Shown: positions 23,036-34,719 of the stretch, one piece after another | How the letters are laid out: every line of letters starts with the position of its first letter | How positions within the stretch are numbered: position 1 is the first letter of the stretch | NCBI GenBank assembly: GCA_033239525.1 | Contig: BSYO01000002.1 | Location: 14,914,626-14,978,625, forward strand | Reading direction: 5' to 3' | DNA: 64,000 nt | Origin: Nepenthes gracilis | Lineage: Eukaryota > Streptophyta > Magnoliopsida > Caryophyllales > Nepenthaceae | Translations under genes and position numbers: made by a program | Notes under the pieces: model-generated | The model's input: the letters and a program-made list of their open reading frames with translations, nothing else | Told to the model about the DNA's origin: nothing | Databases searched by the model: none

Positions 23036-23093
23036 TATAATTTTATTAATTAATTAGGGATTGATCACAGCGTCCTTAATTAATAAAATTATA
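23036..23093. repeat. 18-bp perfect inverted repeat (hairpin)
   Basis: TATAATTTTATTAATTAA at 23036-23053 is the exact reverse complement of 23076-23093, with a 22-base loop containing GATCACAGCG. It lies upstream of the gag of copia C and could be part of its leader or of a small MITE. Confidence 0.7.
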
Positions 23094-23459
23094 TTTTATT
23101 ATCACATATGGTACAAGGACATTAATTATGACTAATTATTTTTAATATAATAAAATTTATCTTACAGAAAATTTTATTATATTAGATTGATTAATTATGA
23201 TAAAATGTTAAATTATTTTTCTTAATTTATCCACAGGGATTAAAAATTTGAATATAATTTGATAGTTTCATCATGAAATTGGATATGAATATATTTGAAT
23301 TAAAAATTTAGCTCACGGATAATTTTTATATCAATTGATTCATTATATATATTTTACATTGATAAAATACTATGTATTTATTTGTTAGCCTCATTTATTA
23401 TTTGTTAAGCATATATTTTTTTATATAGTTATACTATCTGTTAATTTTTCTAATATTAG

Positions 23460-24240
23460 ATGTGAAATTTCAGAATTAAAAGGTGATAAGTATAAAATTT
23501 GGAAAGATAAAATTTTTCTTCATTTAGGGTGGATGGATATAGATTATGCTATAAGAAAAAAGGAACCACCCGTTATTACTGAAACCAGCACTCCGGTTGA
23601 TGTAACTCTTTATGAACGATGTGAGCAATCTAATTACCTTAGTTTGATATTCATAAATGCTAAAATTTTTGCTGGTATTCGTGGTTTCATCGATCAGTAC
23701 AATAAAGTACGGGATTTGGTAAAGATTATCGATGAATAATTTAAAATTTTAGATAAAGCACTTGCTAACACCCTAATTATGAAGTTTTTATCTTTAAGGC
23801 TCACTGATATTAAGGGTGTGTATGAGCACATTATACAAATAAGGGATATAGTAGCTCAACTTAAAAATCGTGAAGTGGATATGTCTGAATCTTTTCTTGT
23901 ACACTATATTTTGAATATGCTTCCACTGCAATATGGACCATTTAAAATTTTTTATAACACATGTAAGGATAAATGGTCAATCAATGAACTTATGACCATG
24001 TGTATTTAAGAAGAAAGAAGATTTATGATGGAATAAATTGAAGGTACATTTATGGTTAAAGAAGAAAAGATTAAAGTTTAAGTTACAAAGAAGGAAAAAG
24101 GTAAAATACCTCCTCAATCTGATATCAAGAAAGAATCCAAATACTTCTTCTACAAAAAGAGGGGACACATTAAGAAGGATTATATCAAATATCAAAATTG
24201 GTTTGAGAAGAAAGGTAATCTATCTTCTTTTTTATGTTAT
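23460..24240 (+). pseudogene. Gag of copia element C
   Basis: Readable gag: L-K-G-D-K-Y-K-I-W-K-D-K-I near 23475, then M-D-I-D-Y-A-I-R-K and L-Y-E-R-C-E-Q-S-N. Then R-G-F-I-D-Q and H-Y-I-L-N-M-L-P-L-Q-Y-G-P-F-K and K-W-S-I-N-E-L-M-T-M-C follow. These are characteristic gag segments of a common plant copia family. Stops near 23738, 24008 and later; a zinc-knuckle relic (F-Y-K-K-R-G-H-I-K-K-D) near 24150 has lost its first cysteines. Confidence 0.75.
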
Positions 24241-24589
24241 GAATATAATATGGTTAATATTTCTCATAATACATGATATATTGGTTCTAATTCTATAATC
24301 CATATTTTAAATTTCTTATAGGGCTTACAAAACCTAAGGAAGCCAATGGGTAGTGAATAAAGTATCTTCCTTAAAAATAAGATGCGTTCATATGTGGAAG
24401 CCATTGGAATATGTAATTTAATTTTAACTAGTGGATTTATTTTGAATTTAAAAAAGACCTTTTATATTTTAAAATTCTTTAGAAATTTGATATCAATTTT
24501 AAGACTTGTACTTTTTAGATATTTTATTATATCTTTTAATTAATATTATAAGTCTGATATTGTTAAAAATGATATATTATCTGATGGTC

Positions 24590-25440
24590 TTTATTGCTTG
24601 AATTTACAAAACAATACCTTTTATAATACTATGCATGTTAATGCTGTTATTAAGTGATATGTTATGAATGAATATTCCTCTATGTTATGGTATAGAAAAT
24701 TAGGTCATATTTTTATTGAAAGAATCAAAAAATTAGTAAATAATGGAGTACTTATTACTCTAAATTTTACTAATTTTGAGACATATATGGATTATATAAA
24801 AGAAAAGCAGACCAACAAGACTAAAAAAATATCAAGAGGAGTTTAGATATATTAGAAATTATACACACGGATAATTATAGTCCAAATATTGATTCATATG
24901 GTCTAAAATATTTTATCACATTTATTGATAATTTTTCATGATACATATATCTCTACTTACTTCATAATAAGAATAAAATTTTAGATATTTTTAAATTATT
25001 TAAAGAAGAAGTAGAGAAATAATATAAAAAATAAATTAAAATTATAAGATTAGATAGAGATGAAAAATATTATGATATATATACTGAAGATGGATAAATG
25101 TCTGGTCCATTTGTAAGTTTTCTTTAAGAATATGAGATTATTACCCAATATACTATACCAGATTCTCCAGACCAAAATGGTATAGTATAAAGAAGAAACC
25201 GAACGCTATTAGATATAGTGCAGAGTATGCTTATCAACTCCAATCTTCTAAAATCTTTGTGAACTGAAACTCTTAAAACGGCATTGTATATATTAAATTG
25301 GGTTTTAACGAAAACTGTTTCAAAAGCTCCTTTTGAGTTATAAAAAATTGAAAATCGAGTTTGCGATATGTACAGATATGGGGATGCTCGTCTGAAGTAA
25401 GAGTTTATAATCCACATGAGATGAAGCTAGATCCAAGGAT
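24590..25440 (+). pseudogene. Integrase remnant of copia element C
   Basis: G-L-Y-C-L-N near 24585 and M-L-W-Y-R-K-L-G-H-I near 24682 mark the start of the copia integrase (usual L-W-H-x-R-L-G-H-I). The core that follows is riddled with stops; F-I-D-N-F-S (from 24918) and P-D-S-P-D-Q-N-G (about 25155) are relics. Confidence 0.6.
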
Positions 25441-25799
25441 TATTAGTGATATTTTATTAGATATATTGTACGGTCCAAATGATACAAATTTTACTATCTA
25501 TCTCACCGCATTAGAATTGTAAAATCAAGAAATATAAATTTTTTTGAGAATGACTTAATGGGTGAGAGTAAGCGATCCAGAAATTTAATTTTTGATATTG
25601 ATCATTTAAATTCTCAATCTTTCACTTCATATGATAGGTTGATTGTTATACACAATACCCTTAAGATCAAATTAGTGTTGAATAACCAATCAATGTCATT
25701 CCACAAAATACTGATATTATTCCAATTGATCATAATATTTAGGATTTACCTAAAATAGTTATACAATATCTCATATTAAGAATGATGATACAATATTGA

Positions 25800-27115
25800 G
25801 AAGGTCTGCTAGAATGAGAAGATCAGCAATTATAACAATTGGCATAGATTACTCATTTTGATATGAAATTACAACAAATGGATATGAAAACAGTATTTGT
25901 AAATGGTGACCTAGAGAAAGAAGTTTATATGAAATAATTAGAAGGATTTTCCTCTAGTGATGGTTACCAATTAGTATGTAAACTCAATAAATTCATATAT
26001 GGATTGAAATAAGCCTCCCGTCAATGGTATTTAAAATTTAATAATGTTATCTCTTTATTTGATTTTGAAGAGAATATTTTGGATCAATGTATATACCAGA
26101 AGGTCTGTAGGAGTAAGATTTATTTTCTTATTTTGTACGTGGATGATATTTTACTTGCATCAAATGATAATGGTTTACTGTGTGAGGTCAAATAATTTCT
26201 CTCTGATAAATTTAAAAAGAAAGATATGGATAATGCATCTTATATCATTGATATTAAGATATATCAAGACAGACTACAAGTTGTATTAGGTTTGTTTCAA
26301 GAGACCTATATCAATGAAGTTTTACAACGATTTCAGATGAAAGATTGTTCACCAAGTGTGACACCCATTGTGAAGGGTGATAGGTTCAATTTGAACCAAT
26401 GCTTGAAAAATAATTTTGAACGGGAACAAATAAAGAATATTCTATATGCTTTCGCTGTTAGACGTTTGATGTATGTTCAGGTATGTATAAGACTTGACAT
26501 CACTTTTGTAGTTAAAATGTTGAAAAAATTTTAGAGTAATTCAGGTATTGATCATTGAAAAGTTGCTAAGAAAGTGGTGAAATATTTTCAAGATACTATA
26601 AACTACATGCTTATATATAGACGGATCGACAATTTAGAAGTATTAGGGTACTCTAATTCAAATTTTATTGGATGTATTGATTCACGTAAATCATCATCTG
26701 ATTATATATTTATATTTATCGGTGGAGCTGTATCCTGGTGGAGTGTAAAGAAGACCCTGATTATTATTTCTATTATGAAAGTCGAGTTTATTACTTATTT
26801 TGAGAATTTAAAGTCTGGTGTATGGATGTGAAATTTCATGTTTGGGTTTAGAGTGGTAGATTCCATCTCAAAGCTATTGAAGATATATTGTGACAATTCA
26901 TCTGCTATTTTTTTGGTTAAAAATAATAAAAAATAGTAATCAAAATAAACATATCGACATTCAATTTTTAGCTATAAAGGAGCGTATTAAAGGAAAGGAA
27001 ATTGCTATTGAGTATATTACCATTGAATTGATGATCGCTGATACTTTGACAAAAGGCATGCCACAATTGAGGTTCAAAGATCTTGTAACTAAAATGAGTT
27101 TATGTTCTATTTTAT
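25800..27115 (+). pseudogene. Reverse transcriptase and RNase H of copia element C
   Basis: RT landmarks: K-L-N-K-F-I-Y-G-L-K near 25981 and the active site L-Y-V-D-D-I-L-L-A-S near 26130. Then F-K-K-K-D-M and F-Q-M-K-D-C-S-P occur, with R-L-M-Y-V-Q-V-C-I-R-L-D. RNase H: L-E-V-L-G-Y-S-N-S-N-F, G-C-I-D-S-R-K-S, G-G-A-V-S-W-W-S-V-K and D-T-L-T-K-G-M-P near 27039. The frame is interrupted repeatedly. Confidence 0.8.
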
Positions 27116-27429
27116 GATTTTCATTGTATGGACAATAATTTTTAATAAAATTTTATTTATTTGTGATATTTTCAAAATTTTGTATTCACATTAGTTAATT
27201 ATTTTAAAAATATCATCAATTGTTGGACCAAGAATAAATATAAGATTTATTCGTAAAATAACGTTACCATATTCGGAATATATCTTGAAGAATATGATAT
27301 ATTGTGATACATGGAAGATAATACTCATTCATAGATGACCTATTGCCATGATTAGTGTATTTATTTCTTAAGATTGATGATTGATGGGTTTAATTATCAC
27401 ATTAAGTAAAATATGGATCAAGTGGGAGA

Positions 27430-27774
27430 ATGTTAACCGTTTAGATTTTAAAATTAAATGATTATGGTCGAACAATTATGGTCCATTGTTAACGTTTGTA
27501 ACCTTTGTCATAACTCTCAATGGTAACTACCATTTTTGATAATTTGATGAAAATTATCTTTAATTATGAGGCGATTTGTTTTGGTCCCTAAGTCTTGTTG
27601 TCCAAAAATTACACCATCAATAAGGGAATTAAAAACTTGGAAGATCAAACCAAAGGGAACAAGTTTTGTAGCAATTACAGTAGTTTCGAAAACAGAGTAG
27701 GTAATGGCGGGAGGTTAGTGATCCTTAATTTTATATTTTGGTTTTATATATCATAATTAGGCCAGTATAAATCC
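27430..27774 (+). repeat. Presumed 3' LTR (part) of copia element C
   Basis: Begins TGTTAACCG directly after the purine tract. The right end was not determined because no 5' LTR copy is recognisable. Confidence 0.45.
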
Positions 27775-27968
27775 TCACATCATATGTATATACACACACA
27801 AAAACACACACACACATACATACATAAACATGCATTCATATATACTTGCATGCATAGTTTTACTTCAAACTATGATAACATCAACATTAATGATCAAATA
27901 GACTCTTCTTTTTTTTGAATTTTGGTTCAAAAATAAAGGAAGTTGTAACTCATAACTAAATTGTCCCG
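27775..27968 (+). repeat. Dispersed direct repeat, copy 1
   Basis: A CA-rich microsatellite followed by about 130 bp with ACTTGCATGCATAGTTTTAC and AACATCAACATTAATGATCAAA. The same order occurs in copy 2 at 34060-34232, about 6.3 kb downstream in the same orientation. Nature unknown; could be LTR or MITE sequence. Confidence 0.65.
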
Positions 27969-28586
27969 TGGTGGGCATATGGCCATCATCATTCCTTCCC
28001 AATGCATGTATTAATGATCACATAAATACTTGAAATCACTAGCAAATCAAATAATTAACATAATTAAAAATTGTAACTTCTAGCATGATACAAGAGTTAA
28101 TCTAACTACGATAACCATTGACATTATAGGAAAGCCCTATAATAAAATTTTAATACTTACACATCATTGATTTGTACCCATACCTAAAAGGGAGAAAAGG
28201 TAAATTAAAAGAACTTATTATCGTAGCCATTTGATCAAACTATTGGCACTCTAGAAATTAGTTCCCACACTCGAAGAATCTATTTTGAATTATTACATTT
28301 TGAAATATTTTGTGTTCGAAGGTAATTAGATGACTTTAGGAGTAATGAAATGTCAAATAGATTAGGGAGTCTCTAATCTTTTTTTGGTAAATTATAAATT
28401 AGAGAGTCTCTAATCACAACTCGTTTCGACACTTTTTTAAATCGTGGAATAAAAATATATACGAATATATAATGTACGTAAAATATATTTAGATCTAAAT
28501 ATAAATAATAAATAATAATAACAATAGTAAATACAAAATTTTGGTGATGAAGAAAAGCCTCGATAACTATAGTTATCAACTAAAAC

Positions 28587-30423
28587 TATAAGGATCAAGT
28601 TTTTTTAGGATTTGGTCTTTCAACCTTAATTGAAAAATTAGCCTAGATAGCATGTTGACCAGATTGATTTGTTGACTGGCCTTAATGGGAAAATGGCCAA
28701 GGATGATATATGATAATGATCGAGGAAGTTAGTAATCGATCGAGGTAGATAATAGAGACCAAAATGGTTGTTAGTGATTAATGTAGCTTATAATCGGCCG
28801 AAGTAGGAAGTTGACTGAAATTAGCATAGTTGACCGGAAATAATGAATTAACCGATTAAGAAAAGTTAACCAGATTTGGCGTATAGTTAACCGACTTTAA
28901 TGGCAAAAATTTCGGAAAGGATTTTAGAAGAAAATAGACAACAAGAATAAAATGTTGTTTGGATAAGTGAGTTTGCCAGTGTAAATTGATGGTCAGAAAG
29001 AATTATTGACCGAATTAACCGGTTTTAATCTAAGGCCGGAGTGGTTAGGTCGGAGTAGGTGAATAGCTTTTACCAACTCCCATCTGCTACGATTGATTTG
29101 GAACTTTTTAGATAAGGATTTGAGAAAAATATCTAAAGTAGGTGACTTGCTCCTACATACTCGCACCTACCCCGTTGTTTATAAATATCGGAATTAGGGG
29201 TCAAGGAGAAACACTAGAAAACCTAAGAGAAGCACGAAGGAGGAGGGAATGAATTTCAGGCCAGACTTGGAAAAGGAAGTTCGTAGATCAGGCAAGTGCA
29301 CCATATATTTTGTCATTAGCTATTTTCTCATTTATCTGATGTTGTTCAAATGTTCTTTTTCATGATTTTAAGTAATGCATATCATGGTAATTACTTCTCA
29401 TGTTTATAAAGAAGTTTCATGATCAGCGCATGTGTTACATTTTACATGTGTGATTTACTTCCACGGCTCATGCTTGAAAATTGTGCACAGAAAAGTTATC
29501 TTGTATGTTTAATTACTGTTAACAAATTAATTTGCATGATTAAGATCTCACCCGTTTGCATAATACTCACCGCTTGTAAAAGTAGAGATTGCATGTTTTA
29601 AGGATTCAGTCATTTGAAGCTCATGATTTGCAAGGAAAATTGGTTTTGAGATATGATGACCGAGAGTTGTAGAACTAAAATGTCACCATATTTGAGATAT
29701 GATGGTCGAGAACTACAGGCCTAAAATGTAGCCGCATTTGATATATGATGGTCAAGAGCTGCAAGCCTAAAATGTTGTTGGTTTTTAGCATTTAGTTTTG
29801 GATTTACATTCATTTTGGAATTTAGTTTCGCATGAAAATGTCTTATTCCCATGTGTGGTACTTCTGTATGGAAAATGCTTTCATTCCATTTAATGCTACA
29901 ATTATGCATGTTTTCTACATTAGTACCTTACTGAGCTATTGTTCACTCCTTATTGTTGTTTTACCCTTAGATGACCAAGAACTTCTATCGGACGAGAAAG
30001 AGTGAAGTTGGACGGTCTAACTAGGCAAGAAGGTTGATTGGGATTTATGTAGCAGGGCTTAACCAACCTTGATATATTTTAGGATATTCTGGAAACTTTT
30101 GTATAATGATTCTGTTATATAAATAAAAATGATATTTAAATACTTCCGCTAAATTTTTATGATTTGAGTAATTTGGTTCTCAATGACATCTCGTATGTTT
30201 TTGGTTCTATTCTCTAATTGACCGACATTGAATCTCGGACGGTCACATTGTGACCGACCTTAATGAAGCCGACTTGATAACTAGCTATTTGCGATCCTAT
30301 AGATGCAAGTGAAAATTTTAAGTCCACCTAATTATATGCCACTTGTGCCGAATTGATTATCTTGCCTATAGGTATGTTTATGTGACGGAGGTCATATGAT
30401 AGAATATGACTCATTCCGTGACA
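28587..30423 (+). repeat. 5' LTR of the non-coding element
   Basis: Contains a TATA box TATAAATA at 29180-29187 (R would begin about 30 bp on). A run of GACCGA-type short repeats lies in U3 (28660-29060), and thrice-repeated TTTGAGATATGATGGTCGAGAG-like units lie near 29640-29770. The same features recur in the 3' LTR. Confidence 0.85.
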
Positions 30424-30623
30424 AATGGTATTAGAGAAAAGAGATACCTCAGGGTTGATTGATCTTAAAGCGGAAGTTTAGGTTTAATTTACGTGAAAGT
30501 AAGATAAGGGTGGAATATGACTCATTCCATCACAAATGGTATTAGAGAAAAGAGATACCTCAGGGTTGATTGATATTAAAGTGGAAGCTTAGGTTTAATT
30601 TAGGTGAAAGTAAGACAATGGTG
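30402..30623 (+). repeat. 111-bp tandem duplication of LTR end plus primer-binding site
   Basis: GAATATGACTCATTCC...CACAAATGGTATTAGAGAAAAGAGATACCTCAGGG-type sequence occurs twice, starting at 30402 and 30513, a period of 111 bp. The duplicated block contains the last 22 bp of the 5' LTR, the PBS and about 85 bp of leader, so the element carries two potential primer-binding sites. Confidence 0.85.
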
Positions 30624-30874
30624 ATTAGGAATAGATAGAATGTTGAAGTGAATAACCATGATAGGACCGAGATGGATATTAAGGATTTGTGCATTCTTTT
30701 GTTTCCCCACACTTTGCATTTTGAGGTATTAGTAAATGATTAATCAAAATAACACAGCGGAAGCATGAGGGCCCATGACCCAGAGATATCAGACTAGGAT
30801 TGAGGAGCCTAGTGGACGATAATTTTGAGGTTCGTCAAATTTCAAAGATAAAATTCCTATAAATGGGGGAGAAT

Positions 30875-32786
30875 TGTAAGGATCAGGTTTTTTAGGATTT
30901 AGTCTCTTAATCTTAATGAAAAAATGAGCCTAGATAGCATGTTGACGAGATTGACTTATTGACCGACCTTAACGAAAAAATGGCCAAGAATGATATATGA
31001 TAATGATCGAGGAAATTGTTGAGATAATGATCGAGGAAGCTAGTAATCGACAGAGGTAGATGATAAAGACCGAAATAGTTGTTAGTAATTAAGGTAGTTT
31101 ATAATCGGTCGAAGTAGGAAGTTGACCGAAATTATCATAATTGACCGAAAATAATGAATTGATCGGTTAAGAAAAGTTGACTGGACTTGGCGTATAGTTG
31201 ACCATGTATGATACTTCATTATACAAAACTTTAATGGAAAAAATTTTTGGAAGATTTCTGAGAAAATTGTATTTTAAAATATTCTCAAAACTTTTGATAA
31301 GAATAAAATGTTGTTTAGATAAGAGAGTTGACCAGAGTTAATTGATGGCGAGAAAGAATTGTTGACCGAATTGACCAGTTTTGATTTAAGGATGGAGTGG
31401 CTAGGTCGAAATAGGCGAATAGTTCTTACCTACTCCCTCTGCTACAATTGATCTGGAACTTTCTAGATAAGGATTTGAGAAAAATATTTAAAGTAGGTGA
31501 CTTGTTCCTACCTACTCGCACCTACCCCGTTGCTTATAAATACAGGAATTAGGGGTCAAGGAGAAATACTAGAAAACCTAAAAGAAGCACGAAGGAGAAA
31601 AGGGAGGTGAATAATTCCAGGCCAGACTTAGATAATGGAGTTCGTAGATCAGGTAAGTGTACCATATGTTTTGTCCTTAGCTGTTTTCTCGTCTATCTGA
31701 TGTTATTCTAATGTTTTTTTTCATGATTTTACGTAATGCATATTATGGTAATTACTTGTCATGCTTATAAAGAAATTTCATGATCAGTGCATGTGTTACA
31801 TTTTACATGTGTGATTTACTTCCACGGCTCATGCTTCAAAATTGTGCACAAAAAAGTTATCTTACATGTTTAATTACTATTAATGAACCAGTTTGCATGA
31901 TTAAGATCTCATCCGTTTGCATGATGTTCGTCGTTTGTAAAAGTAGAGATTGCATGTTTTAAGAACTCGGTCATTTAAAACTCATGATTTGCAAGGAAAA
32001 TTGGTTTTGAGATATGATGGTCGAGAGTTATGTAGGTCTAAAATATAGCCATATTTGAGATATGATGGTGAGAGTTACATGCCTAAAATATAGCCGTATT
32101 TGATATATGATGGTCGAGAGTTGCAAGCTTAAAATGTAGCTACTTTTTAACATTTAGTTTTAGATTTGCATTCATTTTGGAATTCAATTTCACATGAAAA
32201 TGTCTTATTCTCATGTATGATACTTCTGTATACAAAATGCTTTCATTCCATTTAATATTACAATTATGCATGTTTTTTGCATTGATAACTTATCTGAGCT
32301 GTTATTTACTCATTATTGTTTTCTTACCCTCAAATGACCAAGAACTTATACTGGACGAGAAAGTGTGAAGTCGGATGGTCTAGCTAGGCAAGAAAGTCGA
32401 TCGGGATTTATGCAGCAGTGAATGACCAACCTTGATGTATTTTAAAATATTCTGAAAACTTTTGTATAATAATTCTACTATGTAAATAAAAAGAATATTT
32501 AGATACTTCCGCTAATTTTTTAGGGTTTAAGTAATTTGGTTCCTAGTGACATCTCATACGTCTTTAGTTTTGTTCTCTAACCGACCAACCTTGAATCTCG
32601 GATGGTCACATTGTGACCGACTTTAATGAGGCCGACTTGATGACCGACCGTTTGCGATCCTGTGCACGTGAGCAAAAATTTTATATCTACCTAATTATAT
32701 GCCACTTGTGCCAAGTTGATTATTCTAGCTATAGGTATGTTTATATGACAGAGGTCATATGGTGGACTATGACCCGTTCTGTCACA
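30875..32786 (+). repeat. 3' LTR of the non-coding element
   Basis: Homologous along its whole length to the 5' LTR, including the TATA box (TATAAATA, 31535-31542). Small indels account for the 75-bp length difference. The polyadenylation region would lie near 32440-32500 (AAATAAAAAG). Confidence 0.85.
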
Positions 32787-32791
32787 AAAAC

Positions 32792-33600
32792 CTTATGAAC
32801 TTCTATGGTTAATAAAACGAATGCACTAATAAAGTCAACTTACAAATCGGGTGGTACAGACACACTAACTTTGCTGACTTATTCGCGTCTTGTGACTATT
32901 TCCAAGGAACTCCTTAGATTTATCTTCTATAATGGAACTAGATACCTTTTGGACTTCTTGTCAATCTTACTTCACGAATCGTTGAAACTTTGCACATCAC
33001 TAGATCCCAATTTTCATGCCACCTACATCTCTTACGAATGTCAACGGGTAAAAAAAGATGTGTACAATAAAATAATTGTAGTGAGAAAACTTTACAATTG
33101 AAACTCAATAATCAAGGATGAGTTTTCTCAAATGTAAGCAAATTACAAGTTTAAAAGAGATAGCATTTTGCTAAGTTTCTGCCAGAAATATTTCACCAAA
33201 AGTGCTCTTACAAAAGGAGAATGTGAATATTTATAGAAAGGCTCCAAAATTTAGTTAAAAAACGCAGCAATTTAGAAATGTATGCCCTGATTCTCGATCA
33301 CTTATTAGGCGTGAATCAAGCATGCCCAGACTTGCATAGGGTCCACGCCCCAACACTCGAGCGTGCTTTGGATGCACCTCAAGCGCACGCAGTCTGGAAA
33401 GGGAGCATTGGGAACTCCTTGGCCACGCCTGGAGCGCTGACATTCTAAAAAGCGCGCTTCGAGCGCAGTTTAGACGCACCTCGAGTGTGATCATTCTAAA
33501 AATAACACTCGTGCGTAGATCGGGCACACCTTGAGCATGGCCATATTGGAAAAGGCACTCAGGCACGAGGCAAGCGTGAATACTAGAAGTTATGCATTGG
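32792..33600 (-). repeat. Older LTR-like repeat, inverted copy, split by the non-coding element
   Basis: The reverse complement of this segment matches 34720-35370 on the + strand: GGTGGC[AG]TGAA[AC]ATTGGGATC[TC]AGTGA, then the G[AG]CCGGAAGGTGTC-like part, then ACCACCC[AG]ATTTGTAA. The match continues on the far side of the 28587-32786 insertion, at 28586 down to about 28440 (TTATCGAG...TTCTTC...CAAAA...TTGT...ATTATTATT). So this repeat predates the insertion. Its GC-rich part (33340-33570) consists of degenerate ACCTCGAGCG-type units. Confidence 0.65.
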
Positions 33601-34059
33601 CAAACATCGGATGTGAATTTAATACAAATCTTCAGGACACTAAAAAATATGTCACCAAAGGATCATATATAATTACGGAATATACCAACACATAATATAC
33701 CTAACAAAATGATACGTTATGTGCCATGCTAGCTATAATTAAAAGTTTGAGCAATGAATATAACAAGCTATATAAAAAGACCTACAAGCTCATGATTTAT
33801 ATAATCTACACCCTATGAAAACTCCTTAGGGTAAAAATCTATCTTTCAAAAACTTTTCTCCTTTCATTTCAATTACTTTTTTTTCCTAATTTGACTAGAA
33901 TAATTGTAACTTGACTATCAAATAATAAACCCATATGCAAGTCTCATAAATTTGAAATTCTATTTTAATTTGTGGTATGCATAATCCATATTAAAAGATC
34001 TAATAGGCCAATTTGAAGTCTCTTAAATAAAATCTTAATTTATGATAAGAATCGTATGT

Positions 34060-34232
34060 TTATATATATACACACAAAAACACACATACATATATACATA
34101 AACATGTATAAATATATACTTGCATGCATAGTTTTACTTCAAACTATAATAACATCAACATTAATGATCAAACGGACTCTTTTTTTTTTTCTTTGGGTTC
34201 AAAAATCAAGGAAATTGTAACTCACAAATAAG
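34060..34232 (+). repeat. Dispersed direct repeat, copy 2
   Basis: Counterpart of 27775-27968, sharing the CA-rich start, ACTTGCATGCATAGTTTTAC and TCAACATTAATGATCAAA. Confidence 0.65.
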
Positions 34233-34719
34233 TTGTCCATAAGAGAAACTAAAATTTTGTTTTGGAGTAATGAAATGGTACGTTGTGTTATTTGCCATAA
34301 GAGAAAAGAAAATAGCTCCTAAATAGGGTGGTCATAAATAGGGCAATCCTCCCTATCTGTTAGGCATATTTTTTTTCTTTTTATATTTATGTGTATCTAC
34401 CTTTATATTATATTTTCGTTATTTCGCAATAACTATATTTGTCAATGAATAAATGCTCTTGTTCATTTAGTCTCTTGTTGGTGCCTTTGGTCTCAATGCA
34501 TATTGTATTTTATTGTTTATTTTTTTAAAAGTAGATTTTTATATATACTCTATCTCGGTTTGTAAGATTTTCATTATATTTTTGTATGGATTTTGTCACG
34601 AAATTACCAAAAAGATTGTCATATTTTAGTTCATCAAATCTCAGTGTTCGTCGGATTATCATTTAGTCTCTTGTTGGCACATTTGGTAACTGCGACAACG
34701 ATCGGCGCCCAAAGGGCGT

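Larger units (their letters stand above)
23450..27429 (+). mobile_element. Copia element C internal region, heavily decayed
   Basis: Third copia element, much AT-richer than A and B. Gag, a weak integrase, RT and RNase H follow in copia order on the + strand. A purine tract AAGTGGGAGAA just before TGTTAACCG at 27430 marks the likely start of its 3' LTR. The 5' LTR could not be matched, so limits are approximate. Numerous stops. Confidence 0.8.
28587..32786 (+). mobile_element. Non-autonomous LTR element without coding sequence (LARD-like)
   Basis: LTRs at 28587-30423 (1837 bp) and 30875-32786 (1912 bp). The perfect 5-bp target duplication AAAAC lies at 28582-28586 and 32787-32791. The 3' LTR starts TGTAAGGATC after the purine tract AAATGGGGGAGAA; the 5' LTR starts TATAAGGATC (G to A). 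Both end in CA. A PBS-like TGGTATTAGAGA starts at 30426 after GTGACAAA, in the style of gypsy chromovirus elements. Only 451 bp lie between the LTRs and contain no retroviral domain, so proteins must have come from another element. Confidence 0.9.

Noticed and set aside
29419..31962. A 60-codon ORF (M-I-S-A-C-V-T-F-Y...) conserved in both LTRs of the non-coding element (29419-29601 and 31780-31962)
   Set aside because: The two copies are alike only because the LTRs are duplicates. Twelve of 60 residues differ, so there is no sign of protein-level conservation.
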